NCBI GenBank assembly: GCA_947561395.2
Contig: OX387187.1
Location: forward strand, 26,269,829-26,333,828
Source of the DNA: Buxus sempervirens
Taxonomy: Eukaryota > Streptophyta > Magnoliopsida > Buxales > Buxaceae
DNA length: 64,000 nt
Direction of reading: 5' to 3'
Made by a program: the position numbers and the translations under genes
The notes under the pieces: model-generated
The model's input: only the letters and a program-made list of their open reading frames with translations
Database searches by the model: none
Told to the model about the DNA's origin: nothing
In this document: positions 33,272-46,342 of the stretch, one piece after another
How positions within the stretch are numbered: the first letter of the stretch is position 1
How the letters are laid out: each line of letters begins with the position of its first letter

Positions 33272-35453
33272 TTATTGAGAAGCACCTAAAATGGATTCAT
33301 GAACAATGACAGGCTCCTCTGTTATAGCTGAAAAATATAGAGAATAAATTATAATACATAAAAATAACCAAGATAAAATAACCAACTAGCATGCAATAAG
33401 TGGTATGAAAATTTTCACTTACTTGATTCAGCTTCTTCAAGCTCTTCTAAGCTTTCCTCAATCTCAATAGGGGTTGGAGAAGCCCTTAACCAATCTTGCA
33501 AACAAATCAAGCATTCCACAAGCTTTGGAGTCAATGAACTACGAAATTAGTCAAGTACACGACCTCTTGTACTAAATGCAGACTCTGAAGCTACTGTTGA
33601 TACTGGAATTGCCAAAACATCACGTGCTATATGAGAAAGCACACGAAACTTCGAACTATTCATCTTCCACCAACATAAAATATCAAAACCATGATCATCT
33701 TTCTCAACACTCTCTTCCAAATATCTATCCAATTCAAATTTTGATTGAATGACCTCTTCTTCTTCCAAATGTTGGTAAAACTCATTTTGAAGAGATTTTA
33801 TTTGGACGGATGCATCAGGAGTAAGTTGTTCAACATTCATCACATCAACTTCTTGGCTTGCATTGTTTGAAGGTACATCTGGTGGACTAGTTGAATCAAG
33901 TACTTGATAATGTTTGAACATACGATTCATTGCTTCTTTAACTTTTGCAATCAATTCTATAACCTTCTCAACAAGCGAAATTTTTGCATAACAAAACTTC
34001 ACGTACTTCAACTTATATCTAGGGTCCAACACAACTGCAAACAATAGCATTATATTTACTTTGTCAATGTTTCCCCAATACTTGTCAAACTTTTCTTTCA
34101 TCTTCATTGACATATCAGATAAGCAAGGATCATCACACTTTGCCCATTGAACCAAAAGATTTTCAATCCCACAAACTTCATGAAAATAAGAATTTGAAGT
34201 TACGTATAATGACCCCGACAAACGCTTTGTAATACTGTAGAAACACTTGAGAAACTTACATAAGACCTTTGCTTTTTCCCAATCATATTCATTTGGAGGT
34301 CCATCCTTCAAATCATTCATAAAATGGAAATCATCTTCTTCAAGACGCTCAAAAGCCTTTTGAAATTTTAACGCAACTTCCAACATCAAATAGGCAGAAT
34401 TCCACCTTGTTGGAACATCTAAACATAAAAGGCTATTGGATGTAATTTTTTCTTTTTCAGCGCACCTCTTGAATTGTTGTTGCCTTCCCGGTGAACTCCT
34501 TATATATCTCACCGCCCCACGGATTCGAGAAATAGAGTTCTTCACTTCATTTATTCCATCTTTCACAATCAAATTCAATATATGAGCAACACATCTCATA
34601 TGAAAGATTTCCCCATCCAAAATCAAACCATTCTTTTTACAAAACCTTCTTTTCAAACTTCGAACCGCCACATCATTAGAGGAAGCATTGTCAACAGTAA
34701 GGGTGCATAGTCTTTCTATGTCCCACCCTATTAAACGACTCTACAGCCTTCCCAATATCTTCCCTGCTATGACTATCAATTACACAAAAGTTGATGATCC
34801 TTTTCTGCAATTTCCAATCCTTATCAATATAATGCGCTATAAGACACATATGACAGATTTTGTATTGAAGTCCATAAATCTGTTCTCAAGCAAACCCTTT
34901 GCTTAGACTTCACCAAAAATTCCTTTAACTTCTGTTTCTCACTAATATACAACTCCAAGCAATCTTTTGTCACTGTAGTACGTGACACTAGATTGAACTT
35001 AGGTTGCAAAACATTACAAAATGCACGAAATCCTTCACGCTCAACAAATCTAAATGGTATCTCATCAACAATTATCATGTTAACAAGAGTCTTTCGACAT
35101 TGCTCTTGATCAAATTTCCAATTAGTTAAGACACCCTCCCCTTCTTGTCCCAATGACGAAAATGATAAAATTTTTTGATTCTTATTCTTCTTACTATACG
35201 GATACTTCGGGCATTTATCTAAATGTTTATAAAGGGTGCTAGTTCCATTAATACTTGAGCATGAGTATTCATTATGACAATAGTTGCATGTTGCCTTTTC
35301 AGATTTTCCCCCACTTAAACTTTTCACCTTAGTAAAATGCTCCCAAACTACTGATCTTCCTTTATATGGCCTTTTAGAACTCGATGACACCAAGGAAGTT
35401 GCCGTAGTTTCAGCATTTTCCTCACTAGTTTTAGTATCACCCATGCTTGACAT
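33272..35453 (-). pseudogene. hAT transposase (BED zinc finger, RICESLEEPER-like), broken
   Basis: Minus strand. The main exon runs from ATG 35453 to 33423 and the last exon is 33327-33272 (donor GTAAGT, acceptor CAG). The N-terminus has a BED finger (VWEHFTKVK... CNYCHNEYSC...LYKHLDKC). The middle contains DLWTS, TVDNASSND and PTRWNSAYLML. The C-terminal dimerisation region has WW..NSSKF, LSHIARDVLAIPVSTVASESAFS. Two frameshifts near 34840 and 34740 and an in-frame TAA at 33547, inside the dimerisation region, disable it. Past that stop the frame is still open to the splice site, and the last exon ends SILGASQ then TAA. Transposase of an autonomous hAT element, now inactive. Confidence 0.85.
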
Positions 35454-36905
35454 CTAATCAAATAACAATGAAATAGACAATTCAGCATAAATGATTAAGA
35501 CCACGAAAGTGATGAAAGTTCACCAACTCTTAAATTAAACTTCATGAATCCTTCAACATCATTAAAACATATTGATGAAAGTTCAACAAGACAAGTAAGT
35601 AATAAGTATTGGTACTTTAGTAATTCTATAACATATAATTATAGCAAAATGAAGAAAAATAGTGGCTGTCATCTATCAACTATCAATAATAGTGGCTGGA
35701 AAATAAAAATGATTATTCTATCTTCTTTTACAATTGAAGTTTAGATTTGCATCTGCTAAGGGTACCCATTTATGCCTATGTATAAAAAAGAATAATTAAG
35801 AGAAGAAAAGGAAGGAACAGAAGACCAATCCTTTTTCCTACGTGAAAGTTTATTGAGGTTAAACATCTGAAAGTAATAAATTTTTTATCAATGTTTTAAA
35901 TCCTATTAACTTTTTACTGCCACAAAGTGAAATTGAAGAATTTCACATATTTATTCCAATTTCATAGAGCATAAACTGTGCATGTGCCCCATGAAATATA
36001 ATTTTTCCTTGTTTTTATCATTTATTTTGGATATTCAAATGTTATGTGATCACATGACTGGAGCATCATCAACTTTTAAGTTCCACATGAAGCAAGATGA
36101 TTTTTAATAAAAAACATTCTGTAGAAGCATCATCAACTCTCAAGTTCGACATGAAACAAGATGTTTTCTAATGACAAACATTTTGTATCAATACTTGCAA
36201 TAATTTTGACAAATGACTTCACATGATGCACGAGATAAGTCATAATACTCTGATTATATATATCAAGATAACTCTTTTTGCCTTTCATATCAAATTTATC
36301 ACCGCAGTGTTATTCCATAAGTTTTCAACCCAACCCATTGGACTCATGGTAAAGTATTTCTTAAAGTGTCAACTGGGTAACTCGTATGAGTATTGGTACT
36401 TTTTTGACTGGTATTAGGGACAATAACTTGCATAAATATTTGAAATCTTACTAAAAAATGCTGGGCATAGGAAAAGACGGGTAGAAGAGGGAACAACCAG
36501 GCGGTTTGGGGGGAAGAAAGAGTTTAGAAAGAAAAAAAAGAAAAAGAAACCATGATAATACTATTATAGTTATAGAAGAGAAAGATCAAACTATATGTAA
36601 GAAGCGGAAAAGAAAACACAAAACAAAACTAAACGAAACAACATGAAGGCAGCATATAAATAGAAAGAAGTATAAATAGAAAGGAAGAACAAGAATCTCA
36701 AAGAGGAACGAGACACATGTGAGAGGAAGAGGTAAAAATCGCAGCGAGATGAAGAGGAAATTTACCCTGATGTGCCATCACCAATAGATGCAGACTACAA
36801 TTGCAGGGATTTGACCAATCCAGTCCTTGCAGGGAGACCACGCCTGCAGAAATTTACAACATTCTTCTAACTGCGACAATTTAATGGTTCGGGAACAAAA
36901 AAATC

Positions 36906-37098
36906 AAGGGAGACAGGTCGGGTGGCGAAGAGAAGGGAGAAAGAAGGGGAGAGAAGGGAGGTAGGTCGGAGAAGGGAAGCAGGTCGGGTGGCGAAGAGAA
37001 AGGGGAGAGAAAGGAGGCAAGTCGGGTGGCGAAGAGAAGGCGAAGAGAAGGGGGAGAGAAGGGAGGTAGGTCGGGTGGGGAAGAGTGGCGAAGAGAAT
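36906..37098 (+). repeat. Purine-rich degenerate minisatellite
   Basis: Repeated phrases AGGTCGGGTGGCGAAGAGAA and GGGGAGAGAAGGGAGGTAG, four to five irregular copies. The 62-codon ORF across it is an Arg/Glu/Gly repeat by-product. Confidence 0.75.
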
Positions 37099-37171
37099 TT
37101 TAGGGTTTGAGAGAGGATTTCGTATTTAAGAGAAAGGGTTTGTCCGTAATATTTTATAAAGTTAAGGGTAA

Positions 37172-37176
37172 ATTTT

Positions 37177-37211
<35 letters not shown>
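37172..37211. repeat. (TA)n microsatellite
   Basis: About 20 uninterrupted TA dinucleotides just inside the subterminal region of the hAT end. Confidence 0.9.
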
Positions 37212-37214
<3 letters not shown>

Positions 37215-37231
37215 AATTATATATATATAAT

Positions 37232-37460
37232 TTCAGTTCAATTCGGTTCGGTTCGGTTTAGAGCAATGCATTATTTCGGTTTGGTTTCCAGTTCGGTTCG
37301 GTTTACCTGACCACACAACCTAGAACCGAACCGATTTAATTCGGTTTGGAGATTTTGAATCCAAAACTGAACCAGACATATGAAAACCCGAACCAAACTG
37401 AACCGAAGTCGGTTTGGATTAGTTCGGATTCGGTTTTACCCCGACCGAGTTGCAGCCCTA
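37232..37460 (-). mobile_element. hAT element right end with subterminal repeats
   Basis: On the minus strand the terminus reads TAGGGCTGCAACTCGGTC, a typical hAT-type end. Inside it are repeated CGGTTCGGTTT/AACCGAACC motifs (37235-37440), resembling the subterminal transposase-binding repeats of plant hAT elements. GTGGTCAC (37461-37468) is a candidate 8-bp duplication. No matching left terminus was found. Confidence 0.7.
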
Positions 37461-39379
37461 GTGGTCACTGTTTCTATCAAAGTTTGAATTTATAACAAGG
37501 CACCGGTAGCACGCAACCTTGCGCAGGCACCACGCTGCCTGTGCATAACCTGTGCTAATCGTAACTTCTCTTATTTTAATAATTTTTAAGGTTGTGTTTT
37601 TTGATCCTTCTCTAATGATTCTTTAGTAGTTTTTCTAAACAGGGAGAGGGCATTTTTGGCTACACAACCTTGCACTACAACGAAGATTTGTGGAGACAAT
37701 TCTTACCTACTAATCTCATTGAAATGGTTGATCTTCTTGGTAGATTCCTTGAAGAGTTGAGTGATCAAGATCGTGGTGGAGTCCAAGATTAAGATCATGG
37801 TGACATTCGGAGGATTCTAATCGTTGTGTGGTGGCGGCTGGTGGATTTCAGGCGTTGGGTTGTGCTCTCCACGTGGTGTGAACAAGAAAGAGTCACGCGT
37901 AAAGGTTTTGTCAATTGTAGACAGACATCTACTTTTTCAAAAACCTCGGTGTATTCTTTTTGTTCATAGTGGTTTGTTTCACATGGGTGGTTACCTTAAG
38001 AGACTCGAGGTTTTATCTAGTTGGATTATTAATTTTCCTCATTATATCTTGGTCTCAATTTATATATTTAGATTGCTTTAATTCTTATTAAAGTATGTAG
38101 AGATCAGGGCCTAGCACGACACCACATCGTGTGTGAGTGTGCTCTTTCAACTTTTAGATTGAAAGCCCAAACTCATCACAACCTGACCCAATCTGCCTTA
38201 CTGCATCATATGGCTAATAGGTTGCACGCATTGCTTCACAAATGAGTAGATAGTTATAATTTTGGGCATAGATAATTGTTTAGGACATCCAAGTGCTTAA
38301 AATTTTACGAAAAGTGACCGCTTACATAATTAGTTCACCCATTCAAAGTGGCTTGAGATACATATATTTGCATAGAAACCAAATTAGAGTGTAAATGCTT
38401 ACCTTAATTGTGCATAAGCATACTAACTAAATCTTATAAAGTTAGTTAATCAGCAACTCCAAAACTTTCTGAAAGCAACTCCAAAACTTTCTAAAGCATT
38501 CATGGGAGAATTCCAACAACACACACAAAGATCTCTCAAGAAGCAACTTATAGCAAGAAGGGAAAGAAGAATACTTAGAACGCTCGAGTTCTCTTAACAA
38601 AATTAAATGAGAGATTAAATCCTCTAATGTATACTATATATAACGCAAGAAGACCCCTTGGGAAACGTGCCAAACGCAATATGAAATTTCCCAAAAAACC
38701 ATTCCTCACATTTTTAAAGATTCATAAATAAAAAAGGTGTAATTGTCATAACAACCCAATTCCTTTTTATTTAAAACTTAAGCAGTTTTGAAACTGTACC
38801 CTCTACATTTGGTCTCACGTGTAGTACTGCACATTCACCCTTCTAGTCACACTTAACCAAAAGTTAAGCCACTAAAATACAAATTAGAAAACGTTAACAC
38901 ACTTCTCATGCACAAAGACACATAGATGCACACATGGCAATACCAAGCAATAACAAAGCATTATGTGGCAATTAAAAGTAGGGTCCACTACCACGTGTAT
39001 ATTTGTTTACATTCAATAAATGAAGAGATAAATTTTAAGAAGATTCACTCTTTTTCTTTTGTTTCCTTTTAGAAAAGCTGAAAAAGAAATCAAAATAATT
39101 AGATAACTACAAAGATCTCATGAGTACTGTTGCAGCCAACTTGTGATTTGCTACGGGCCTATGGTTGTTGGTTCTGATGCAATTTGCTTCATACCCATGG
39201 TCCATAGCTTAGATTAGGCTCTACATGATTTAGTGCTAATTGCAAGGTGATGATGCATGTGTACAACACGAAAATCTCAGGATTTCAAGCAGTTAAGAAA
39301 AAATGAAAGGAACGAAAAAAAAGGCTCATACATGAAACCTTGAATGGGCATTTCATTTCGTAAGCCTTTGTGGTGTTTT
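37461..39379. other. Intergenic, no gene recognised
   Basis: About 1.9 kb between the hAT end and the small LTR, including a short GCAGGCACCACGCTGCCTG near-palindrome (37523-37541). ORFs are short and have no recognisable domain. It probably contains the distal 3' flank of CHX18. Confidence 0.5.
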
Positions 39380-39539
39380 TGTAACGCCCGATTGTTTTTG
39401 GTCTAAACCCGCATGGTTTTACTCTTGGATTTTATCAAAAAAGGCCTCGTTGTTTGAGAGAGTAATAGGCCTACATATATAGACCATCACCTTCTCCTTC
39501 CTAAGCAATGTAGGATCCCGGATCTCACAGTTTTGGATC
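39380..39539 (+). mobile_element. Very short solo LTR (TRIM-like), 160 bp
   Basis: TGTAACGCCC...ATCTCACA, 160 bp, flanked by the exact 5-bp duplication GTTTT (39375-39379 and 39540-39544). The short length and TG...CA ends fit a TRIM/SMART-type terminal repeat left as a solo copy. It lies about 400 bp from the CHX18 stop codon. Confidence 0.7.
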
Positions 39540-39935
39540 TCAAAATGGTTAGCTTATACGATATGTACATACATATAGTCTCTCTAATAAGTAATCAGGG
39601 TTGGGTCTATTATGAACCACTTGCTACCAAGACTTGGTCCTCTAAAAATGGAGTATAAGATTTTATAAACCCTGATCGAAGAGGCAACCAAATGATGGTT
39701 ATAAAATTAAAATGTAGTGTTAGTCTTTGGACCCACATTTATGCAAGGTCAGATTTAAAGTTATGCATGGCCTTCAAGACATTTCAAATTATACCATAAT
39801 GGCTATTGCAAGTAATTTATTTTACCATTCTCCGAAGTGCTGAATTTAAATTTTATACTCTGTTTTCATATTTGCAAGGAGTATTCACAACTGACCCAAA
39901 TTTATGAAAAGAAATATAAATCTATCAGTTCGATT

Positions 39936-42900
39936 TTAATCGCTTTCAGTCAGCGTTCCCTCTGGGGAAGAAGATGACAGTTGCAATGATGTTCCACTGG
40001 AATATTGTTGCAACACTAGTATAGATGCTGTTATGAAGTCCTGCGATACCAAAAAGCCCCCTACTGTTCCTAATTCTGGGCACTCAGTCCTTCCACTCAT
40101 CAAAGAAGCTGCAATATCACCCTCCGGTCTTCGGCCTACAAGAAACAGATTGCAGCTACTGAAGTTTTGAACAATGGCAGTGAATTCTGCAACATTTCTG
40201 ACTACCCTCTCCTCATACTTGATAGAGCTATCCTTTGGCAACCTCTGCCTAAAGTCTGCAAGGAACTCATCATCGTCAATCCCGCCTTTACCGGTGGAGC
40301 CATCATTGATGTCTATACTAACAATCTCTCCAGCTGGATGAGGGCCTTTCATGAATCGAATGATCGCCACATTAATACCTGGGTGCTCAGCCATTCGGGC
40401 ACCATATGAAAGTGCTTCACGATCATCATGACCCCCAAAGAAGAGAACTGTGATGAAGGAAGATACATTACTTGCAGATACATGGGTAGTTCCACCAAGA
40501 CCCCGGTCAACAAGGATCCCAACTGAGCATGGAGCATTGTTGAGGACCCTCTGATTAACCCACAGAAGTTCTTCTCGTGTAGTTTCCACCGAACCATCAG
40601 ATTTCAAGTGTTCATGGAAGGGAAGAATCACAATCGCCGCTCTCTTACTCTCAGCACTAGCGCAAATGTCCTCATGCATGCTGGACATTGCAGAGATGGC
40701 AGTCATTGGTCGTATAGATACTTGGCTTAGCCGGCGAAATGCCTCAAATGCAACGACAACATGGTCTGTATCAGATTGTCGCCCCTTGTTCCAAACAGGC
40801 AACCCGTTCTTTCTTGCTCTGTGCACCATGCGTATTGCCGATGACCTCTCAGAAAGCTCCATTAGATGCATTGCATAGATGCATAGAGGTTCTCCCTTTT
40901 TAGTCCCACGTGAGGCCTCAACGAGATTTATGATTGTTGGGATGTTCCTGATGCTGTGAAAACAAATCATAACCCTTAGCTCAGTCTCTGGGTCTTTTCT
41001 TTGTACTCTTCTGTGTTTGTACTCTACCATATTGGTCCTTTTTGCTGGCTTATATACTGCCATGACTAGAGGGGTGGTGATGAATGTTGTGAAGAGAGCC
41101 ATTAGAACCATGATAGCAAATGTCTGATCATTCAATACCTGACAAGGAAGACCAGTGAGCAGAAGTTTGATATATGCTGATTGCATTGCAACAAAAGAAA
41201 AATAATATTAGAAAAAGAAATTCCATTTTAAGCAATGTTCATTCTCAAGTCGATGAGAAATAGGATCATAACAATATCACCATTGCCAAACCATGGATTA
41301 GTGAGAAGTAGGAACCAGGTGAAAATATTAATTGAATTTATTAGATGGCCCATGCCATCCATCCAAGAACAAATTCAATAATTTCAAAGTGCAGTACATT
41401 GGCATGACTAGTCAGCCTCAAATCCAACCAAACACAGACATGTTAATCATCTCAAAAACAATCATTGCACATAGATTCTTGGGGAGAAATTGACAATGAA
41501 TAACCTAATTAAATAGAATCATTTAAATAGTGTGATTAAAAGCTATTCCAATATATAGAGATTACATGTACTAGATGAATGGCAAAGAGCTCATCAAGGA
41601 AGACTTGATAAAAAACTCCAATTTCACCTTTCTGTCTTTACCAATATTGAGGACAATGAGCTCCACCAAGCCTTTGCTGTTCATTAAGAATCCCAGTGCA
41701 AGAGCCTCACTCCAATGCACTTTAAAAGCAAGGGAGACTATAACAGTACCAACAATCTTCCCGAAACAGGCAGTAAATATAACCAAGACCAGGAGACCCC
41801 ATGACTGGGGCCCTTGAATCGTGGCCACATTGGTTTTCAATCCATTCGAAACAAAGTACAGAGGAAGGAAGAGGCCAGACACAAGATCCTCCACCTTCTC
41901 CACAAGAGCACCTGCAAAGGGCCCATCTTTTGGTAGGAGGATTCCAATCACAAAACCCCCAAAAAGGGCATGGATTCCAATTGCATCAGTGACAAAACCG
42001 GCTGCCAAAACAACAGCTAATGTAGCACAGACGTACATCTCTTCCACAGGTTCACCTTCATGACAACGCTTGGAAATCCATTTAAAGATAGGAGGAATTA
42101 TGAGTATGGCACAAATGATAAAACCAGACCCACAAAGGAGGACCCAAAGTGAAATAAGTGGAGAGCGACCACTGCCCGAGAGAGCAATGGCAAGGGCAAG
42201 AAGGATCCAAGCAATGACATCATTGACTGCAGCGGCTGACATGGCTAGTCGGCCGACATCGGTGGTCAAGAGCTTGAGCTCAGCTAAGATACGGGCTAAG
42301 ACAGGAAAGGCAGTTATAGAAAGAGCCACACCCATGAAGATAAGAAATGGGAGCTCATCCACATCTTTTGAAATTGTTCCACGGAGGACATATGATGTAC
42401 CTATGCCTAATACAAAAGGGAGACTAATCCCTGCAGCGGCGATGCCAAGAGTTTTCTTTCCTGTCCGGCGAAGTGCCTTGATATCTAATTCAAGCCCTAC
42501 CAGAAACAGGAAGAACAGAAGACCAATGTTGGCTAAAGTGTCCAGCAATGTGAGGCTACTAGGAGGAAAAACTGCATGGAGATAGCTTTTGCTACGACCA
42601 AGAGCTGATGGCCCAAGTAAAATTCCTCCCTGCAAAAGAATGAAAGAGGTTAGCTTTCGTTCGGGTATGTACCAATACTAAACTTTTTTATGTATTTTGT
42701 TCATGAGCAGCAACTAGCAAGTCAGTTAAATACATAAAGCAGAGCTGTGATGCAACTGCGAAAAATGGAATTCTAACCAGAAGAGAAAGGAACTTACAAC
42801 AATTTCAGCGATCACACGAGGCTGTCTCAACGGCTTTAAGAGTATAGAAAGAACACGAGTGACGACAATGACAAGACAGATCTGCAAAATGGCCAGAGGA

Positions 42901-42998
42901 AGGGCAAAATGAAGAGGATTATCACCCTGGAATACCCCATTAGATGTAGCCTTCATTGGAGGTGGGCAGAAATGTCCCATTGTAGAGTTTGAGGACAT
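39936..42998 (-). CDS. CHX18: Cation/H+ exchanger, CHX18-like
   Basis: Minus strand, three coding exons: 42998-42798, 42629-41628 and 41138-39936, giving 801 residues (Arabidopsis CHX18 is about 810). Introns have GTAAGT/GTGAAA donors and TTGCAG/TGTCAG acceptors, all phase 0. The N-terminus [22 protein letters not shown], the paired Asn-Asp of [10 protein letters not shown] in the CPA2 transport core, and [10 protein letters not shown] all match the CHX17-20 clade. The first 420 residues or so are hydrophobic, consistent with 10-12 membrane segments. The rest is the soluble cytosolic tail with two UspA-like halves (VILPFHEH and [20 protein letters not shown]). These proteins exchange K+ for H+ on endomembranes and affect pH and K+ homeostasis; the exact compartment here is inferred. 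No lesion is visible, and this is the one gene in the window that looks functional. A spliced 5'UTR precedes it. Confidence 0.95.
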
Positions 42999-43002
42999 GG
43001 CA

Positions 43003-44010
43003 CCGAACCTGCAGAAAGAAACATCTGATTATCAAATTGGACTAATCTAATGAAAAACCAGGTAAACTAAGACAACAGTACTCCATGAGTTTAATGAATA
43101 AACACATAAAATTTAGCTATGAAAACAAGGCAAAAATCAAGAATCTCTAAGCTTAACAAATTAAAACTAACTCTTTGAATCCAAACGAATCAAGTTAAAC
43201 TCATAAGATCATAATCTAAACCAATTAAAAACTTAACAAAAACAGTACATTCCATGTAAACAATATTAACCCAACCAATGAACCGATCAACCTTAAAACA
43301 TGAAATATAATCCTAAAACAAAGAAAACTTAAAGTTTTTAAACGAAAAAGAAAAGGAAACTCAAAAATGTACGTAGAAGTACCGGATTGTTGGGTTCGGT
43401 TTTGACTCAATCGAACCCATCTTTCACTTGTTTTGGAATAAGCCTAAATCCCAGACATTGAATCACAGCAATTTATCACTTTTTATAAATTTTGTTTTGC
43501 TTTTTTATTCATCAGGGCAACAAAGATTCTAAAACGAAGAACTGATACAAGAAGAAAAACGCGAATCCATCCTACATTGAGTAAATACAATGAAACCATC
43601 GGTCAGTGATTCGTGAAAACAGAACAGCCGTTTCGACTGCTATTTTTCCCTTTAAATATACTTTTCTTAGCTTCAATCCTCCTTGTTTCACAGAACTTCT
43701 TCTTCTTCTTTTTTCTGTAAATAGAAGAAAAACAGAAGTAGTTCTCTTTTTCCCTCTTGCTTATTCTACTCGTTCTTGGCCGATCAACAGAGATTCAGCG
43801 AATTTCTTCGTTACCCCAAAAGTTTAAACAAGATAAATTTAACAAGAACTAGCAAGATCATGATCAAGATCAAAAAATTTATAGAGAAAATACCTGGTTC
43901 AACCTCTCCTTTCCAAAGCTTCCCTTGTTTTCTCTCTCCTTTTCCCTTCTTTTTTCGTGCTTCTTCCTCTCGATTTCTCTCTTCTTCTTAATTCCCTTTC
44001 AAACAAAAAC
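43003..44010 (-). other. CHX18: CHX18 5'UTR exon and leader intron
   Basis: An acceptor CTGCAG|GTTCGG (43009-43014) lies ten bases before the ATG. A donor CCAG|GTATTTTC (boundary 43894/43893) is followed upstream by a CT-rich stretch (43900-44010 on the plus strand, GA-rich in the transcript). This implies a first non-coding exon and an 885-bp leader intron. The transcription start is not visible from sequence alone, so the outer limit is approximate. Confidence 0.65.
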
Positions 44011-44580
44011 ACAATCCTCCTCCCTCCAATTTTAGTGGGATTGGGATTATCTAAGAGGGCTCTGCAAACAGCCGCTTGACACGTTAGCAGAACAGGTAAA
44101 AAATTAAATTATTTACTTTCAACGAAGGAGAGAGAAAGGAGAGTAAAAGTGATCCCAATCTAATTTAGTAAAGATTGAAATTGCTTTCTTTTATTCTTTT
44201 TTCATTTATTTGTTCCGCGTGGCAAATCTAATTTTTAAATCTCGCAATTTGAGAGGGATTCGTTACTTTTGCCTTTTCATTTTTTTCAACACGTGGCACG
44301 ATCTTGACGGAGACAAGTACCATAATCTTAGATGAACAAACCATTAAAGTTCATATGTACATGTACAACTACAAACTAGGAAGCAACTTTGGTTTAGTTA
44401 AACCCGAGAATTAGGACTTATTAATACCAAAGTCCTTATTTTGATTAAATCTTATTGGTTGATAAGGTTGGGTGCTTGCACGCACACCGAATCACTTTTT
44501 TATGTGCTCTAATATAAGGTTAAGGAGAGATTAGTAACCCTAATATCGTTTAATTTGGAAAAAAGGGATGCTGTATTGGA
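44011..44580. other. Upstream flank of CHX18, no feature recognised
   Basis: AT-rich DNA that likely contains the CHX18 promoter. It has CACGTGGC on the plus strand near 44291, a G-box-like core, but too far from any mapped start to interpret. Confidence 0.4.
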
Positions 44581-44734
44581 GGCTTGAGATGTGAGGTTTT
44601 TGCAAAGATCTTCAACTTTTGATGCTGCTCATCCATATATACAACTATTAAGGTGAGTGGGATTGAGAATGAGGTTTTCTGAAGATCTTCAACTTTTGAT
44701 ACTGCTCATCTATATATACAACTATTAAGGTGAG
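44581..44734 (+). repeat. 77-bp tandem duplication
   Basis: Two consecutive copies of 77 bp containing AAGATCTTCAACTTTTGAT and TATATACAACTATTAAGGTG, differing at a handful of positions. Non-coding. Confidence 0.9.
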
Positions 44735-44754
44735 TGAGATTAATGTACTTACTA

Positions 44755-44785
44755 CTAGTGGAAAGCACGTGCGTTGCACGTAGAA
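44755..44785 (-). mobile_element. Helitron-type 3' terminus
   Basis: On the minus strand, a hairpin ACGTGC-AAC-GCACGT is followed eight bases later by CTAG and then T, the canonical Helitron 3' end (hairpin, CTRR, T). No matching TC... 5' end was found near it, so the extent of the element is unknown. Confidence 0.55.
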
Positions 44786-45073
44786 AATATTTATATATGT
44801 TGTACTTAAATGATATTTTATATAAATAAATATTGTATTTATGTTTAGCGACACTCGTTTATGCATAATGCTTTTGTTATATAAAAATTAAAAAAATACA
44901 TATTTTATATATAAAATATTTTGTCATATTTTTATATATTAAAAATGCATATTTTATTAATAAATATGTTATCAATTATTTTAAAAATACTTTTATATTT
45001 TGTCATACTTTAGAATTGTATTGTATAAATATTTACATACATTGTATTTTATTTATACCATTCATATGTACTA

Positions 45074-45074
<1 letters not shown>

Positions 45075-45138
<64 letters not shown>
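45075..45138. repeat. (TA)n microsatellite
   Basis: About 30 consecutive AT dinucleotides within an AT-rich region (44800-45420). The ORF of Ile/Tyr residues running through it is an artefact. Confidence 0.95.
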
Positions 45139-45141
<3 letters not shown>

Positions 45142-46342
45142 CATTTATATTTAAATTATGTCTACAATAGGCTTATATATTTATATTATCTATATCTATA
45201 TTTTATATTATTTGCGTTGTTTACAAATAGGTTTAGAAATTGTTCGATAGATGGAAAAACAAAATGTTTTAATTACTTGAAAAAGGGATAGTGTTCAAGA
45301 AACAATCAGTTATGAATAGTTTATATAATTAATATATTGTTTAAGCCAGAAATTAATTTTAATATAAGTAATTTATGTTAAGAACATTTTTATATAAACA
45401 AATTTTTTTTTCTTTTTAAAGGTGTTGTTTCTTCACAGGTGTTATTTTATTTTAATGTTAAACGTTTAATTTACTGATTAGCTAAACGTATGGATTTAAA
45501 TTGGGAGAAATAAACGTATACTATCATTATTAATATTTTGTATAATAATTCCAAAAGGGGATAACACCAAGTATCAATTGACTGGATAAACCCAAATAAC
45601 GTATGGATAACCTATATACACTTTGAGTCGTCTCTTTTTGGATTCTTTATAATTTAACTGATACCAATTTTAAATAATGATGATGAGGATATTAATCCAT
45701 AACATTTTTACTAATTTAAATCAGGAAAAAAAAAAGATAATGGGGATAAAGATAATGACATTCACTTTTAATAATGATAATGGGGATAAAATTTTTACTA
45801 ATTTAAAGAGATATTGACATTCACTTTTTTAAAGCTGGAAAACAATACTGTAAATAGGTCTAGTTTATTAAGTGCTGATGGACATGTAAGAAGATCCATT
45901 ACCAACCATATGGAAACCCAAAAGGAAAAGAAAGTAAATCTAATAATTAATGCACTTGTACACAAATCTTCAAGAAAGTGGAGTAATGCCATAAATATTA
46001 GTAGTTGTGGCGGACCCATGTTAAGATACCACCTTAAAGGGAGAATGTCCTTTGTACAAACTAAAAATATAGAAGTAAAGGGTCAGATTGTCTTGGGTCA
46101 TGCCATGTGCTTTACTGTACAATTGGGTAGGTGGCGCTGGGGTTTATATTATATTCACTCATGGATTTAAGTTAAATTTTGTCTTATAAATGAGCCTCTG
46201 CTGCATGCTTCAAAGCCTACGTTAAATCTTTTTATTACATATCCTCATGTGTTTCTTGACTTGAATGAAATAGAAAATCAATGGAAAATCGAGAAAAAGT
46301 AGCTACCTCCTTACATGCATGGGAAGGTAAAAGCCCATTAGG
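45139..46342. other. AT-rich intergenic, nothing recognised
   Basis: No domain, repeat array or element end was identified. The 118-codon ORF at 45814-46170 shows no similarity I recognise and has ordinary intergenic composition. Confidence 0.5.

Larger units (their letters stand above)
35454..37231. other. 5' region of the hAT element, non-coding
   Basis: AT-rich DNA upstream of the transposase start. It includes a purine-rich minisatellite (36906-37098), a GA-rich stretch (36480-36760) and a (TA)n run (37172-37211). It probably contains the promoter and a non-coding first exon, but I cannot place them. Confidence 0.5.

Noticed and set aside
36922-37110. 62-codon Arg/Glu-rich ORF
   Set aside because: It lies entirely in a purine-rich minisatellite and its amino acids follow the repeat.
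42070-42585. 171-codon plus-strand ORF opposite CHX18 exon 2
   Set aside because: Antisense shadow of a strongly conserved transporter exon. No family resemblance.
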